A stretch of DNA of 64,000 bases. Source: JBBQRS01 sp038214535 (lineage in GTDB: Bacteria; Chloroflexota; Anaerolineae; CG2-30-64-16). The notes beneath the pieces are model-generated. The model was not told the DNA's origin. It saw only the letters and a program-made list of their open reading frames with translations, and did no database searches. The translations under genes were made by a program, and so were the position numbers. Below, in pieces: positions 45,855 through 55,539 of the stretch. Position 1 is the stretch's first letter; each line of letters starts with the position of its first letter. The DNA is taken from assembly GCA_038214535.1 (NCBI GenBank), contig JBBQRS010000003.1:30245-94244 (forward strand), given 5' to 3'.

Positions 45855-46904
45855 ATGAAAACGCTGATTATTCAAAATCCATCATCCGGCGTTCGGACGC
45901 TCAGCGATGAGCTGAGTCGGGTCCCGGAGGTATTGGCGGTCCAGGGATGGGAAGTTGCCGCCATCAAGACAACGCGCGGGCGCAGCGACGCGACGACGTA
46001 TGCGCGCGAGGCCGCAGCAGAGGGCTATGACGTGGTGCTGGTGGCCGGCGGCGACGGCACGATTGCCGAGGCGATAGACGGCCTGGTGGGGACGGAGACG
46101 GCGCTGGCGATTCTGCCCGGCGGCACGGGCAACGTCATGGCGCGCCAGCTCAACCTGCCGGTTCCGGGCGCGTTTCAGGGGAACGCGCTGCTTCAGGCGG
46201 CCCGCCTGAACATGAAAGGGCAAATCCGTGCGGTGGATGTGGGGCGCATGAGCTTCCCCTCGGGCAGTGCGCTGTCGCGCCATTTCCTGTGTTGGGGCGG
46301 CGTGGGCTTTGACGCCGAGTTCAATCAGCAGTTCAACCGGGATCGAGATTTGAAACGCCGGCTGGGCCTGGGCGCGATGGCCGTTGCGATGTATTACACG
46401 CTGCGCGACTTCGCCGGTACGGGCGCGATGGTCCGGGTGGACGGCAAGGTCGTCAGCCGGCGGTTGTTGATGCTTTCGGCCAGCAACATCCAGATTTACG
46501 GCATTGTGTTCAAGATGACTCCTGAGGCGCTACTCGATGATGGGCTTCTGGATATCGTCTGTTTTCAAGGCAGCCGCCCCATTCGGATGATCGCACATCT
46601 GAGCGAGATTCTGGTTAATCAACACGTGCGCGATCCCCAGGTAGACATCTTTCAGGCGCAACGCGTGGAGGTCGTCACGACGCGGCCCTTGCCCGTGCAC
46701 GTGGACGGCGATTATATCGGTGAGACGCCGGTCGTGATTGATGTTGTGCCCCGCGCCCTGAAGCTGGTTGTGCCCGGCTCGGCGTCGCCCGATCTCTTTG
46801 TGGATCCATCGGGGATGCCGCCGACGGAAAACCCGATGGATCGGATGGTTCGCATGGCCCGTGGCGCGCAAACAGCGATCATCGAGAGGAGCCGTCACCT
46901 ATGA
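45855..46904 (+). CDS. Diacylglycerol kinase-family lipid kinase
   Basis: A 349-residue enzyme of the DagK/YegS family that phosphorylates a lipid alcohol at the membrane. Seen: the nucleotide-binding VAGGDGTIAEA at about residues 63-73 and ILPGGTGNVMARQL at about 86-99, then the C-terminal beta-sandwich with DVGRMSF and the late PLPVHVDGDYIGETPV. The ATG at 45855 is 30 bases after meaB. Its stop overlaps the antiporter start as ATGA. The lipid substrate cannot be told: diacylglycerol, undecaprenol or a sphingoid base are options. Confidence 0.88.
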   Translation: MKTLIIQNPSSGVRTLSDELSRVPEVLAVQGWEVAAIKTTRGRSDATTYAREAAAEGYDVVLVAGGDGTIAEAIDGLVGTETALAILPGGTGNVMARQLNLPVPGAFQGNALLQAARLNMKGQIRAVDVGRMSFPSGSALSRHFLCWGGVGFDAEFNQQFNRDRDLKRRLGLGAMAVAMYYTLRDFAGTGAMVRVDGKVVSRRLLMLSASNIQIYGIVFKMTPEALLDDGLLDIVCFQGSRPIRMIAHLSEILVNQHVRDPQVDIFQAQRVEVVTTRPLPVHVDGDYIGETPVVIDVVPRALKLVVPGSASPDLFVDPSGMPPTENPMDRMVRMARGAQTAIIERSRHL

Positions 46905-47953
46905 AATGGATCAATATCCTCTTTATCTTTGCTCCGATTGCGATCCTGGGCGAATTGCTCGGCTGGTCGCCGAATCTCTTGTTCATCACCTCGGCATTGG
47001 CGATTATCCCGACCGCCGGCTTGTTGGGGCAGGCGACCGAGGAATTGGCCGTGCGCACCGGGCCGCGCGTCGGCGGCCTGCTCAACGCGACGCTGGGCAA
47101 CGCCGCGGAACTCATCATCACGATCTTCGCGATTCGCGCCGGGCTGTTGGATCTGGTCAAGGCGTCTATCACCGGCTCCATCATCGGCAACATCTTGCTG
47201 GTGATGGGGGCGAGCATTCTGGTTGGCGGCCTCAAGAACGGGAAGCAACATTTCAACCGTACTGAGGCCGGCGTCAACGCGACCCAGTTGCTCCTTTCCG
47301 TGTTGGCGCTGGCGATCCCGTCTCTCTTTTTCTTCGCTCACACCGAAAACTACGGCCCGGTCGAGTGGCTGAGTCTGGGTACGGCGGTCGCGATGCTGCT
47401 GATTTACATCCTGGGACTCCTGTTTGTCTTTCGGAACGGCGATACGCATGCCGCGGCGGCTCAGGAGGTGGAACACGGCAATGGCGCGCCCTGGCCGCTC
47501 AGGAAATCATTGGTAGTGCTGGGGATCGCGACGGTTCTGATTGCCGTGCTGAGCGAGGTTCTCGTGGGCGGTGTGGAGCACATTGCCGAGACCATGCACA
47601 TCTCCGAGTTCTTCATCGGCATCATCGTGGTGCCGTTGGTGGGCAACGTGGCCGAACATATGGTCGCCGTGCAGGCCGCCTACAAGAACAAGATGGATCT
47701 GAGCATGGCCGTCTCGCTCGGCTCCAGCCTCCAAATTGCGCTCTTTGTCGCGCCCGTGCTGGTGTTTCTCAGTCTGCTGATGGGCAATCCGCTGACTCTG
47801 GTCTTCAACCAGTTCGAGATCATCGCCCTGTTCGGCGGCACGTTGATCGCCGCGTTCGTGGCCCTCGACGGCGAATCGAACTGGCTGGAGGGCGCGCAAT
47901 TACTCGCCCTCTACGTCGTGCTGGCGATGGCCTTCTTCTTCCTGAGGGTATGA
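46901..47953 (+). CDS. cax: Ca2+/H+ antiporter (CAX family)
   Basis: A 350-residue membrane antiporter with the two inverted halves of the CaCA superfamily. The ion-binding alpha motifs are visible: LGNAAELIITIFAIRAG in the first half and VGNVAEHMVAVQAA in the second, each with the key Glu. An acidic and His-containing loop near residues 180-195 joins the halves. It exports Ca2+ in exchange for protons. It overlaps the lipid kinase gene upstream and xseA downstream (ATGA at each junction), so all are translationally coupled. Confidence 0.93.
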   Translation: MKWINILFIFAPIAILGELLGWSPNLLFITSALAIIPTAGLLGQATEELAVRTGPRVGGLLNATLGNAAELIITIFAIRAGLLDLVKASITGSIIGNILLVMGASILVGGLKNGKQHFNRTEAGVNATQLLLSVLALAIPSLFFFAHTENYGPVEWLSLGTAVAMLLIYILGLLFVFRNGDTHAAAAQEVEHGNGAPWPLRKSLVVLGIATVLIAVLSEVLVGGVEHIAETMHISEFFIGIIVVPLVGNVAEHMVAVQAAYKNKMDLSMAVSLGSSLQIALFVAPVLVFLSLLMGNPLTLVFNQFEIIALFGGTLIAAFVALDGESNWLEGAQLLALYVVLAMAFFFLRV

Positions 47954-49194
47954 GCGTGCCGACACCCATCATCCACAGCATTGCCGAGGTCACCGCGTAC
48001 ATCAAGGCGCGCTTCGAAGAGGACGAATTGTTGCGCGATGTGTGGCTGACGGGCGAGATCTCCAACTTCAAGCAGCACACCTCCGGTCATTGCTATCTCA
48101 CGCTCAAGGATGAAACGACCAGCATCAAGGCGATCATCTGGCGGACGACGGCAGCGCGCTTGGTCTTGCCGCGCGACGGCGACGCTGTGATCGTCCGCGG
48201 GTACATCTCCGTTTATGAACCGCAAGGCGCGTACCAGTTCTACATTAACCACCTCGAACCCGCCGGTCTGGGTCGGCTGTGGGTGGAGTTCGAGCGGCTG
48301 CGCGCCCGGCTTTTGGAAGAGGGGTTGTTCGACGAGGCGCGTAAACGCCCGCTGCCCGTCCTGCCGATGCGGGTCGGCGTGGTGACGTCGCCCACGGGCG
48401 CGGCGCTGCGCGACATTCTCCGGACGCTGGCCGCGCGCTTCTCCCTGCTTGAGGTGATCGTTGCGCCTGCGGTCGTGCAGGGTGCCGCCGCGCCGCTGAG
48501 TATTGTGGCCGCGATTCGGGCGCTGAACCGGTGGATGGCCGAATATGGGCGGCTGGATGCGATCATCCTGGCGCGCGGTGGCGGCTCGATCGAGGAACTG
48601 TGGGCCTTCAATGATGAGCGCGTCGCGCGCGCCGTGGCCGAATCGCTCGCCCCGATTGTGACCGGCGTTGGCCACGAAACCGATTTCACCATTGTAGATT
48701 TTGTCGCCGACCGGCGCGCGCCCACCCCCACAGGCGCGGCCATGCTGGTTGCGCCGGACGCCCGCGAATTGCGTGATAGCGTCGGCGGCCTGGCCGCTGC
48801 CGCGACGGCGCGCATGGCCGACCGACTGGCCGCTCAACGCGCCAACCGTGACACCCTGGCGCGCCGGCTCGAACGCAGTTCCCCGGCGCTGCGGCTGGCG
48901 GCCAACCGGCAGCGGGTGGATGACCTGACCCGGCGCAGCGAACTGGCGATCATGCATCGGCTGGCGACCCTGGGCGAACGGTTGGCGGGTCGATCCCTGC
49001 GCATGACGGCCTTGCACCCGCAACAGGTTCTGGCGCGCGGCTATGCGATCGTGACCAGGCTGCCCGAAAACGAAGTTGTGACGATGACCTATCAGGTGAC
49101 GCGCGGGGATGCGTTGCGCGTCCGGGTGTCCGACGGCAGTTTCACCGCAGATGTCTCCGATGGCGATCATCCCCGCGGAAAAAGTGAGAAATGA
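47950..49194 (+). CDS. xseA: Exodeoxyribonuclease VII large subunit
   Basis: Cytoplasmic single-strand DNA exonuclease subunit; 414 residues. The N-terminal OB-fold (VWLTGEISNFKQHTSGHCYL, about residues 31-50) binds DNA. The catalytic domain has VGVVTSPTGAALRDI (142-156), ILARGGGSIEELWAFND and GVGHETDFTIVDFVADRRAPTPTGAA (near 238-263). The ATG at 47950 overlaps the antiporter stop; an open frame upstream to 47365 is inside the antiporter gene and was ignored. xseB follows at once, so both subunits are made together. Confidence 0.95.
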   Translation: MSVPTPIIHSIAEVTAYIKARFEEDELLRDVWLTGEISNFKQHTSGHCYLTLKDETTSIKAIIWRTTAARLVLPRDGDAVIVRGYISVYEPQGAYQFYINHLEPAGLGRLWVEFERLRARLLEEGLFDEARKRPLPVLPMRVGVVTSPTGAALRDILRTLAARFSLLEVIVAPAVVQGAAAPLSIVAAIRALNRWMAEYGRLDAIILARGGGSIEELWAFNDERVARAVAESLAPIVTGVGHETDFTIVDFVADRRAPTPTGAAMLVAPDARELRDSVGGLAAAATARMADRLAAQRANRDTLARRLERSSPALRLAANRQRVDDLTRRSELAIMHRLATLGERLAGRSLRMTALHPQQVLARGYAIVTRLPENEVVTMTYQVTRGDALRVRVSDGSFTADVSDGDHPRGKSEK

Positions 49195-49205
49195 CAGGAG
49201 TCAGC

Positions 49206-49436
49206 ATGACGAACCAGGTTGCGCTTTCGTTTGAAAAGCTCTATCAGGAGTTGGAAGAGGCTGTGCGTCGTCTCGAAACCGGTGAGATGAGCCTCGAAGA
49301 TTCGCTTGCGCTGTTCGAGCGTGCGTCGCAACTGGCCGAACAATGCAATGCGCTGCTGGATCAGGCCGAGTTACGCGTGCAACGGCTGGTAGACCGCCCC
49401 GATGGCGGCCTGGACGTTGCACCGTTTGACGATTGA
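49206..49436 (+). CDS. xseB: Exodeoxyribonuclease VII small subunit
   Basis: A 76-residue helical subunit that coats the coiled-coil arm of XseA. The conserved core FEKLYQELEEAVRRLETGEM, SLEDSLALFERA and LDQAE is complete. The ATG at 49206 is chosen over the ATG at 49191 because AGGAG (49197-49201) lies just before it. Confidence 0.93.
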   Translation: MTNQVALSFEKLYQELEEAVRRLETGEMSLEDSLALFERASQLAEQCNALLDQAELRVQRLVDRPDGGLDVAPFDD

Positions 49437-49537
49437 CCGGGGCCGACCGGCGCGGCTCCGATAGAAATGAACTTGCGGGTCGGGCTTCACGGCGAAGATT
49501 GCCGTGGCGGCCCGATTCTGCACTCTGAGGTGCTCAA

Positions 49538-52099
49538 TTGTTTAACATCAGATCGGGAAGTATGATCTTCCTCGCGCTAGTGATTGCGCTGGCGGCGCTG
49601 GCCGGGTGCAGCGGCGACCTTGCTGCGCCTGCGCCAACGCCGACGGGCGAAATTCTGGCGGCGGCTCTGCCGGATACCCCGACGAGCGCGCCGCCCACGG
49701 CGACGACCCAACCGCCCACCGCAACGGTCGAACCGACCGCCACAGCGATGAGCACGGCGACTCTACCCCCAACGCAGACCGCGTCGCCGTTCCCCACGCT
49801 GACCCTGACGCAGACGGTAGCCGCATCGCCCACCCTCACGCTGACAGTTGTGGTGGCGTCTGCATCCACCACAGCAATATCTGCGCGCGTCGCCGAAGGG
49901 CGTTGGTTGCAACGCATCGGCGATTGCGATGGCGCGCGACGTGTGCTGGCCGATTTTCTCAGCAACGCGCCCGCGCCGCTTGACGCGGCCGAGGCGCGTT
50001 ATGCCCTGGCGCAATGCTATCTGCGAGACGGGGCGACTGTGGAGGCCGTGACCGTGCTGACCCAGTTACGTGAAACCGCGCCGCAGGATAGCCTCTTCCG
50101 TGATCCGGCCCTGTTCCTCCTCGGTGAGGCGCAATCGAGCCTGGGGCAGTGGAGTGAGGCGGAGGCCAGTTACACGGCCTATCAACCTGCCGCGCCCGAG
50201 CTTGCCTCGCTAGTCTGGCAGCGCATTGGGCGGGCAAGGCGCGAACAGGGTAACGCGGCCGGCGCGACTGCGGCCTATACGGAAGCGCTGAAGGCCTCGC
50301 CCGACTGGACAAATACGGTGGCGAGCCGCCGCGCCCTGGCTGACCTCGCCCTGGCCCGCAATGATACAGCAGGGGCAGTCGCGCAATATGACGCCCTGCG
50401 CGGCAATGTTAAAAATAGCTGGGCGGCGGAGATGCAACTGCTGGCGGGCAACGCGCTGGCGGCAGGCGGCGACGTGGCCGCGGCGCAAGCGCGCTGGCAG
50501 GCGGCCGCCGACGCCGATCCCACGAACATCAACGCGCACCGCGCCATGGTGCAACTTGTGGAAACCGGCGCGCCGGTGGATGAGTTCCAGCGCGGCGTGG
50601 TGAATTACAACAACGGGGTCTACGAGCTGGCGATTGCCGCGTTTGATCGTGTGCGCGCCGCAGATCCTACCGGCAAAGAGGGCGCAGCGTCTTACTTCAC
50701 GGGGTTGAGCCAGTTGGATCTGGGACAGACGGAGGCCGGGCTGGCGGAACTGGGCAACTTTGTTGCGGAGTTCACGGATAGCCCCTATTGGGCCGACGCC
50801 ATGATGGCGCGGGCGCGCACGCAGGCGCGGGCCGACAATGACGACGCGGCGATTCGCATCTATCGTGAGTTGGCTGAGGCAAAGCCGGATGCCCCGCAGG
50901 CTGTCAAGGCATTGACGCAGGCCGCCTATCTCGAATCTTACCTGGGCCGCGTGGGTCCGGCCGCGGAAGCCTACCTGGCGATCGCCCGACGTTATCCTGA
51001 GACGGACGACGCGTGGCGCGCATATCAGTCCGCCGCGTTGATTTATTTCCAACAGGGCGATTACCGGAAGGCCGGCGAGGTCTGGAATGAAATGGCGTCG
51101 GCCAACCTGGCCGCCTTCACCAAACCGGTGGCCTATTTCTGGTTGGGGCGCTCGCAGTATGCCGCGGGCGAGATCGAGGCAGCGTTGCGCTCATGGGCGC
51201 AGGCTGTCGCCGCGGGGCCGGAGAGTTTCTACGGGATGCGTGCGGCGGAGTGGGCCGCGAAAGCTGCGGGCGTGAAGCCCACGCCGGCGCCGATCCCGCC
51301 CCTCGCTTCACCGGAGCAAGAGCGCAAACAGTTGGCGGACTGGCTGACGACGTGGGCCGGCGAAGGGTCGGTTGCGCTGCCGCAGAGTGTGTTGGATGAC
51401 CCCGATTGGGCGCGCGGCCAGACTTTGCTGGAGCTGGGGATGCGGCCCGAGGCGTTGACCGCCTGGGGCCGCGTGCAGCAGCGGGCAGAGAAGAACCCCT
51501 GGGCGCTGACGGCGCTTTCACTGGCGTTTCGCGATGCGGGGGCCTACCGGCTGTCGCTGCTGAGCGCGGAACGGGTTGTCGCGCTTTGGGGCAAGGGTGG
51601 GATGCGCGACGCGCCGGTGGCCCTGCAACGGCTGGCGTATCCCTACGCCTTCGCCGAACTGGTGCGTAAAGAGTCCGAACGCTGGGGGATGGATCCGCGC
51701 TTGATGCTGGCGATCATCCGGCAGGAGAGCCGGTTCGAGACCGGCGCAACGTCGAGCGCCGGCGCGCGCGGGTTGATGCAGGTGATGCCGGGCACCGCCC
51801 AGGGCATCGCCGACCGGCTCGGTTGGCAGGACTTCGACGTGGCCCATGCTTACTACCCTTATATCAACGTCGCCCTCGGCACGAACTACATCTCGACCTG
51901 GCTCAATCACTTCAACGGCAGCATCCCGATTGCGCTGGCGGCGTATAACGGCGGCCCCGGCAACGCGTCGGTGTGGCGCAAGTGGGCGCCCGATGACGAC
52001 GATCTGATGACGGCGTTGATTAATATCAACGAGTCGCGCGTCTATGTGCAGGCGGTCCAATCGCAATATGAGATGTACAAGCGGCTCTACGAGAAGTGA
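49538..52099 (+). CDS. TPR-containing soluble lytic transglycosylase lipoprotein
   Basis: An 853-residue exported peptidoglycan lyase. The signal peptide ends LAALAGC with lipidated Cys24. A Thr/Pro-rich spacer covers about residues 30-100. About 550 residues of TPR-type helical repeats follow, with ARYALAQCYLRDG and YFTGLSQLDLGQTEAGLAEL. The C-terminal SLT domain (about 690-850) has the catalytic Glu in IRQESRFETGATSSAG, GLMQVMPGTAQG and ALAAYNGGPGN. The start is a TTG with GAGG 7 bases upstream, which supplies an Arg to the signal peptide; an ATG at 49562 is the alternative. The layout recalls Slt70, but with a lipid anchor. Confidence 0.92.
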   Translation: MFNIRSGSMIFLALVIALAALAGCSGDLAAPAPTPTGEILAAALPDTPTSAPPTATTQPPTATVEPTATAMSTATLPPTQTASPFPTLTLTQTVAASPTLTLTVVVASASTTAISARVAEGRWLQRIGDCDGARRVLADFLSNAPAPLDAAEARYALAQCYLRDGATVEAVTVLTQLRETAPQDSLFRDPALFLLGEAQSSLGQWSEAEASYTAYQPAAPELASLVWQRIGRARREQGNAAGATAAYTEALKASPDWTNTVASRRALADLALARNDTAGAVAQYDALRGNVKNSWAAEMQLLAGNALAAGGDVAAAQARWQAAADADPTNINAHRAMVQLVETGAPVDEFQRGVVNYNNGVYELAIAAFDRVRAADPTGKEGAASYFTGLSQLDLGQTEAGLAELGNFVAEFTDSPYWADAMMARARTQARADNDDAAIRIYRELAEAKPDAPQAVKALTQAAYLESYLGRVGPAAEAYLAIARRYPETDDAWRAYQSAALIYFQQGDYRKAGEVWNEMASANLAAFTKPVAYFWLGRSQYAAGEIEAALRSWAQAVAAGPESFYGMRAAEWAAKAAGVKPTPAPIPPLASPEQERKQLADWLTTWAGEGSVALPQSVLDDPDWARGQTLLELGMRPEALTAWGRVQQRAEKNPWALTALSLAFRDAGAYRLSLLSAERVVALWGKGGMRDAPVALQRLAYPYAFAELVRKESERWGMDPRLMLAIIRQESRFETGATSSAGARGLMQVMPGTAQGIADRLGWQDFDVAHAYYPYINVALGTNYISTWLNHFNGSIPIALAAYNGGPGNASVWRKWAPDDDDLMTALININESRVYVQAVQSQYEMYKRLYEK

Positions 52100-52145
52100 T
52101 GTCGGATCAGCGCCGTTGATCGAGGGCGCACCGGCCCGTTAAAGC

Positions 52146-52176
52146 ATGATCCCCTGGCCCACCCGCCAAGGGATCA
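52146..52176 (+). terminator. Hairpin after the lytic transglycosylase gene
   Basis: ATGATCCC pairs with GGGATCAT, one mismatch, then TGGC with GCCA around a CCACCC loop, 46 bases after the stop. No clear T-run follows, so termination may be partial. The rest of the gap to 52353 is AT-rich without a gene. Confidence 0.5.
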
Positions 52177-52353
52177 TACGTATGGTTATGTGGAGGAGGA
52201 ACCATTTGCTAGGATTTGGGTGTCCCGGCCCGCATCTCAAGCACTTGTATTCTCTCACGGTTACATTAATCTAAGATGAGAGAAAGTTAAAGAAGAGATT
52301 TGAATCTTTAGCTTTGTGACCAGGATTCTGCCTTTTTGAGACCGGACACCGGC

Positions 52354-53556
52354 CTATTCGGTGATCGCGGCCTGTATATCGGTGGGAATGATCTGCCACC
52401 AACTGTTGCCGGGCTTGAGCGGCAGGTCAACCCCGTTCTCATCCACAAACCGGAACGGCGCATCGCGCCCCTCACGGATCCACTTGCCCTCATAAACCTG
52501 GCCGTCGCGCAGTATCTTCACCGGCCCTTCGCCCCACAACTGGATTTCAACCGAGGCGTTGGAGCAGGGGCCCTGTCCCAGCTTCGTGCCCTGCTCTGCG
52601 ATCAACGTCTGGACGTGGTTCGCGGTCAGGATGACGACGTTTGCCGCCGAGATCGGCTTGCCGTCCACCTTATCAATGTGGGTCTCGCCGTTGATGGCGC
52701 GTTCCCAACGCTCCGTCGCCGGGTCATAGGTCCACTTGACCTTGAACGCGGGGCGCGGATACGGGATGTCAACCTGGGACGCGGGCGCGCCGCCTTCGGG
52801 GGCCGCCTCCATGAAGACCCAGGCCGCCGTCGGGTTGGGCGGCGTGTCTAGCCCGCGTTCGGCGACCGTCTTCCAGAGGCTTGTGGTGTTCGCAAACAGG
52901 TTGAACGGCACTGCGATGTTGGGATCGCGGAACATGGTGCGCTGTGTCAGCAGCCGGTCGTCCAAATCGGAATCTTTGAGGATGTTGTAAACCGGCTGCA
53001 CTGCGCCCGAGAAAACCAGCGCGGCGTCGAAGATCACCGGCAGCTCTTTATCCACCAGGCGCGCGCTGCGCACCGAACCGACTCGCTCGGCGTTCTGGCT
53101 TTGATAGATTGCCGTGAAGCGCGTGAGGCAGCCTTCCTTGCGGCTTTCCACCACCACGTCGGCCTTGTTGAGCCCTGACTGCGGCACGACCGCCGGGTCA
53201 TTGTCTACCTTGATCGCCAGCGGCCTGCGCTCCAGCACCGTTGGATCGTCCGGCTCAAGTCCGGTGAACGCCGAGATGCCCTCCACCTGTGCCGGATTGA
53301 TGATGCGTGCGTCCTGAGTCGGCGTCGCGGTCGGGGCCGGGGTGTCTGTCGGGGCGGGCGTGTTGGTGGGCGCCGGTGTGGCGGTCGCTTCGGGCGTGGC
53401 CGTGGGCGGGATGGGCGTCGCGGTCGCCATGGGCGGCGTCTTGGTTGGGGTCGGCGTGGCCTGCGGCGCAGCGCCGCAACCACTCAGGAACGTCAGCGCG
53501 GCGACTGCAATAATAATCGCAATTAGAGTATGGATTAGAGTATGCTGGCGAGACAA
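52354..53556 (-). CDS. DUF3048 (YerB-family) lipoprotein
   Basis: A 400-residue surface lipoprotein. The signal peptide ends TFLSGC with lipidated Cys27; a long Ala/Thr/Pro spacer (about residues 32-80) tethers the DUF3048 domain, which shows RPLAIKVDNDPAVVPQSGLN, VVESRKEGCLTRFTAIYQSQ and VGSVRSARLVDKEL, with a second part FKVKWTYDPATERWERAING. The start is TTG 53556 with GGAGAGAAG upstream. The Bacillus homologue YerB is a lipoprotein; the biochemical role of the family is unknown to me. A candidate promoter lies upstream. Confidence 0.9.
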   Translation of the reverse strand: MSRQHTLIHTLIAIIIAVAALTFLSGCGAAPQATPTPTKTPPMATATPIPPTATPEATATPAPTNTPAPTDTPAPTATPTQDARIINPAQVEGISAFTGLEPDDPTVLERRPLAIKVDNDPAVVPQSGLNKADVVVESRKEGCLTRFTAIYQSQNAERVGSVRSARLVDKELPVIFDAALVFSGAVQPVYNILKDSDLDDRLLTQRTMFRDPNIAVPFNLFANTTSLWKTVAERGLDTPPNPTAAWVFMEAAPEGGAPASQVDIPYPRPAFKVKWTYDPATERWERAINGETHIDKVDGKPISAANVVILTANHVQTLIAEQGTKLGQGPCSNASVEIQLWGEGPVKILRDGQVYEGKWIREGRDAPFRFVDENGVDLPLKPGNSWWQIIPTDIQAAITE

Positions 53557-53627
53557 CTTGACTTCTCTCCTTCTTGGCGCTCAGCCCTGCGGCTCGATGA
53601 GGATATGCCGCGTCGGGCTTGAGGGCC

Positions 53628-53656
53628 ATTATACAATGGGTGTAAAGCGAAACTAA
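53628..53656 (-). promoter_or_regulatory. Candidate promoter of the DUF3048 gene
   Basis: A perfect TATAAT on the minus strand (53633-53628) with TTAGTT 17 bases upstream (53656-53651), about 70 bases before the TTG start. The -10 is strong and the -35 weak. Confidence 0.45.
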
Positions 53657-53680
53657 AACGCACCTTCGCCCCGTAAACTT

Positions 53681-53805
53681 GTCATTCTGAACGGGTTGGC
53701 CCTGAGATATCCGTAATGGTAAGAAACCAGTGAAGAATCTCGGTTCTGCGAGCAGAGATGCTTCAGAGCCGTAGGCCTCCTTTTAGGGGCTTCGTTCAGC
53801 ATGAC
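53681..53805. repeat. MITE-like element (GTCATTCTGAAC family)
   Basis: About 125 bases with imperfect terminal inverted repeats: GTCATTCTGAAC at 53681-53692 and GTTCAGCATGAC at 53794-53805, eleven of twelve pairing. The interior holds GAAGAATCTC and GAGATGCTTC, themselves partly complementary. It encodes nothing and lies between the PMT and DUF3048 genes. Very similar non-coding elements are common in many environmental bacterial genomes (from memory, not searched). Confidence 0.7.
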
Positions 53806-53824
53806 CGGTTAATAGCAAACGTGC

Positions 53825-55513
53825 TCACGGCGGCGCGGCGCGATAGACGATGAAGAGCGGGCGTCCGTTGCGTTCCGCAAAGCGCGCTGTTTCCTGGAGT
53901 TCCAGACCCCGTGCGTCGGCCAGATCGCGCAATGCCTCGACGCGCCCCTGGAACACCGTGGCGTCCGGCGCGTGTGTCACGTAGAGCGTGCTGGGGTCAG
54001 CCAGGAAGGGCATAACGCGTTCGACAAACCCCGCATCCGGCCCTTCCAGGCTGTCGTATCCGAACACTTCCACCGGATTGACGCGCCCGACGGTCAGGAA
54101 GCGCACCGGGCTATCGAGGCCCCAATCGAGCGCCAGCGGCGCGGCCGGCTCGAACTGATCGAGATAGTCGGCCAGCGCATAGACCGCGTCGGAGTGGGCG
54201 GCGTATCCGCCGGAGAGGCTCAGCACCTCATGGTAACGCGCCGTCGTCCACAGATCGGCCGTCCACCACAGGGTCACCGCGGTCAACAGCCCCAACGCCG
54301 TGATGATCTGCGCCGGGCCGGGCGACGGTGTGTGCGCACTCGCGGTGAAGACAGGCGTTATCCGGTCGTACAGCGCCACTGCGGCGAGGCCCACCCCGAT
54401 CGGCGCGAGCGGCAGCAGCATCGCATAATGCGTGATGAACAGGTCGCTCACCGTGAAGGCGCTCTGGGCGACGGCGAGGAACAGCAAGCCGACCACCGCC
54501 AGCAGTCGCCGGCGATAAACCGGCGCGCCGAGCGCCAGCGCAAACAGCAATAATCCCGCGGCCAGCCATGGCGCAAAGGGGTTGGCGAACCTCTCCCCCA
54601 GATACCAGAAGTGATCGCCCCGCAAGAGCGCCCCCAGTTGCTCGATCCGCACGCGCAGATTTGAGAGGTAAGCGGTGTTGTCTACGCCGTAGTAAGAATT
54701 GCCCAGATTGTCGAAGATCGCGCGAATCGTGCCTTCGGTGCGCAAGTTGAAGACGATCAGCGGGATCAGGGGAATCACAAAGCAAACTGCCGCTGCAAGC
54801 GCCGTGGGCCAACCCGGCGCGCCGCTGTTTTCCACCGCGCCGGCCAGCGATTGCTTGCGGCGCGTGCGCCGCTCGTTGACCCAGATCAACGCGGCGATGA
54901 TGGCGATGCCTGCGATGATCCAGACGAAAAGCAGCTTCGCGTAGACGCCCAGCCCCATGAGAAACGCCGTCGCGCACAGGTCACCCGGCTGGCGATTGCG
55001 ATGCCACCGCACGGCAAAGTGCAGTACGGCCACCATCAGCAAGGCAGTCAGGTTCGTTACGAAGATGCCCTGCCGGCTCCAGAAGACAAAGGACGGGTTG
55101 ACGGCCAGCAGCAGCGCCGCAAGCCCCGCGGCGACCGGCCCTCCCAACTCCCCTGCCACTCGCCATGTCAGGACGATGGTCAACGTCGCCAGCAACAGCG
55201 GCATCCAGCGCAGCGCAACCTCGTTGACGCCGCCCAGCGCCAGAAACGGCGCGGCCAGCAGCACGTTGGTCGCGCCGATATAATCCTGCACCATCAGGGG
55301 GATTTCCACGGGGCCGAGACGAACCGTCGCATCCCGGAAGGCCGTGACGGGTTGGCCGGTGACGATCTGCATTGCGTTGACGCCCGCTTCTTTAGCCTCA
55401 TCGTAATGCAGACCGGGCAGCGAAAGCTGGTGCGCGCCCAATGCCAGGAAAAGGCAGAGCGCGACGAGGAGCGCAATGCGCGCAAGGCGCTGTGAGGCGG
55501 CGTCCGAAGTCAT
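53825..55513 (-). CDS. PMT/ArnT-type membrane glycosyltransferase
   Basis: A polytopic membrane protein of 562 residues. The first extracytoplasmic loop carries LPGLHYDEAKEAG, the Asp-Glu pair typical of GT-C glycosyltransferases that use polyprenyl-phosphate sugars (GT39/GT83 type). At least ten hydrophobic segments follow, then a soluble C-terminal domain from about residue 420. The ATG at 55513 is preferred; a TTG three codons earlier extends the frame. It lies 26 bases after the FecR gene. The acceptor, protein or lipid, is unknown. Confidence 0.85.
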   Translation of the reverse strand: MTSDAASQRLARIALLVALCLFLALGAHQLSLPGLHYDEAKEAGVNAMQIVTGQPVTAFRDATVRLGPVEIPLMVQDYIGATNVLLAAPFLALGGVNEVALRWMPLLLATLTIVLTWRVAGELGGPVAAGLAALLLAVNPSFVFWSRQGIFVTNLTALLMVAVLHFAVRWHRNRQPGDLCATAFLMGLGVYAKLLFVWIIAGIAIIAALIWVNERRTRRKQSLAGAVENSGAPGWPTALAAAVCFVIPLIPLIVFNLRTEGTIRAIFDNLGNSYYGVDNTAYLSNLRVRIEQLGALLRGDHFWYLGERFANPFAPWLAAGLLLFALALGAPVYRRRLLAVVGLLFLAVAQSAFTVSDLFITHYAMLLPLAPIGVGLAAVALYDRITPVFTASAHTPSPGPAQIITALGLLTAVTLWWTADLWTTARYHEVLSLSGGYAAHSDAVYALADYLDQFEPAAPLALDWGLDSPVRFLTVGRVNPVEVFGYDSLEGPDAGFVERVMPFLADPSTLYVTHAPDATVFQGRVEALRDLADARGLELQETARFAERNGRPLFIVYRAAPP

Positions 55514-55539
55514 GGATGGCAAAAGATCAAAGAATCGGA

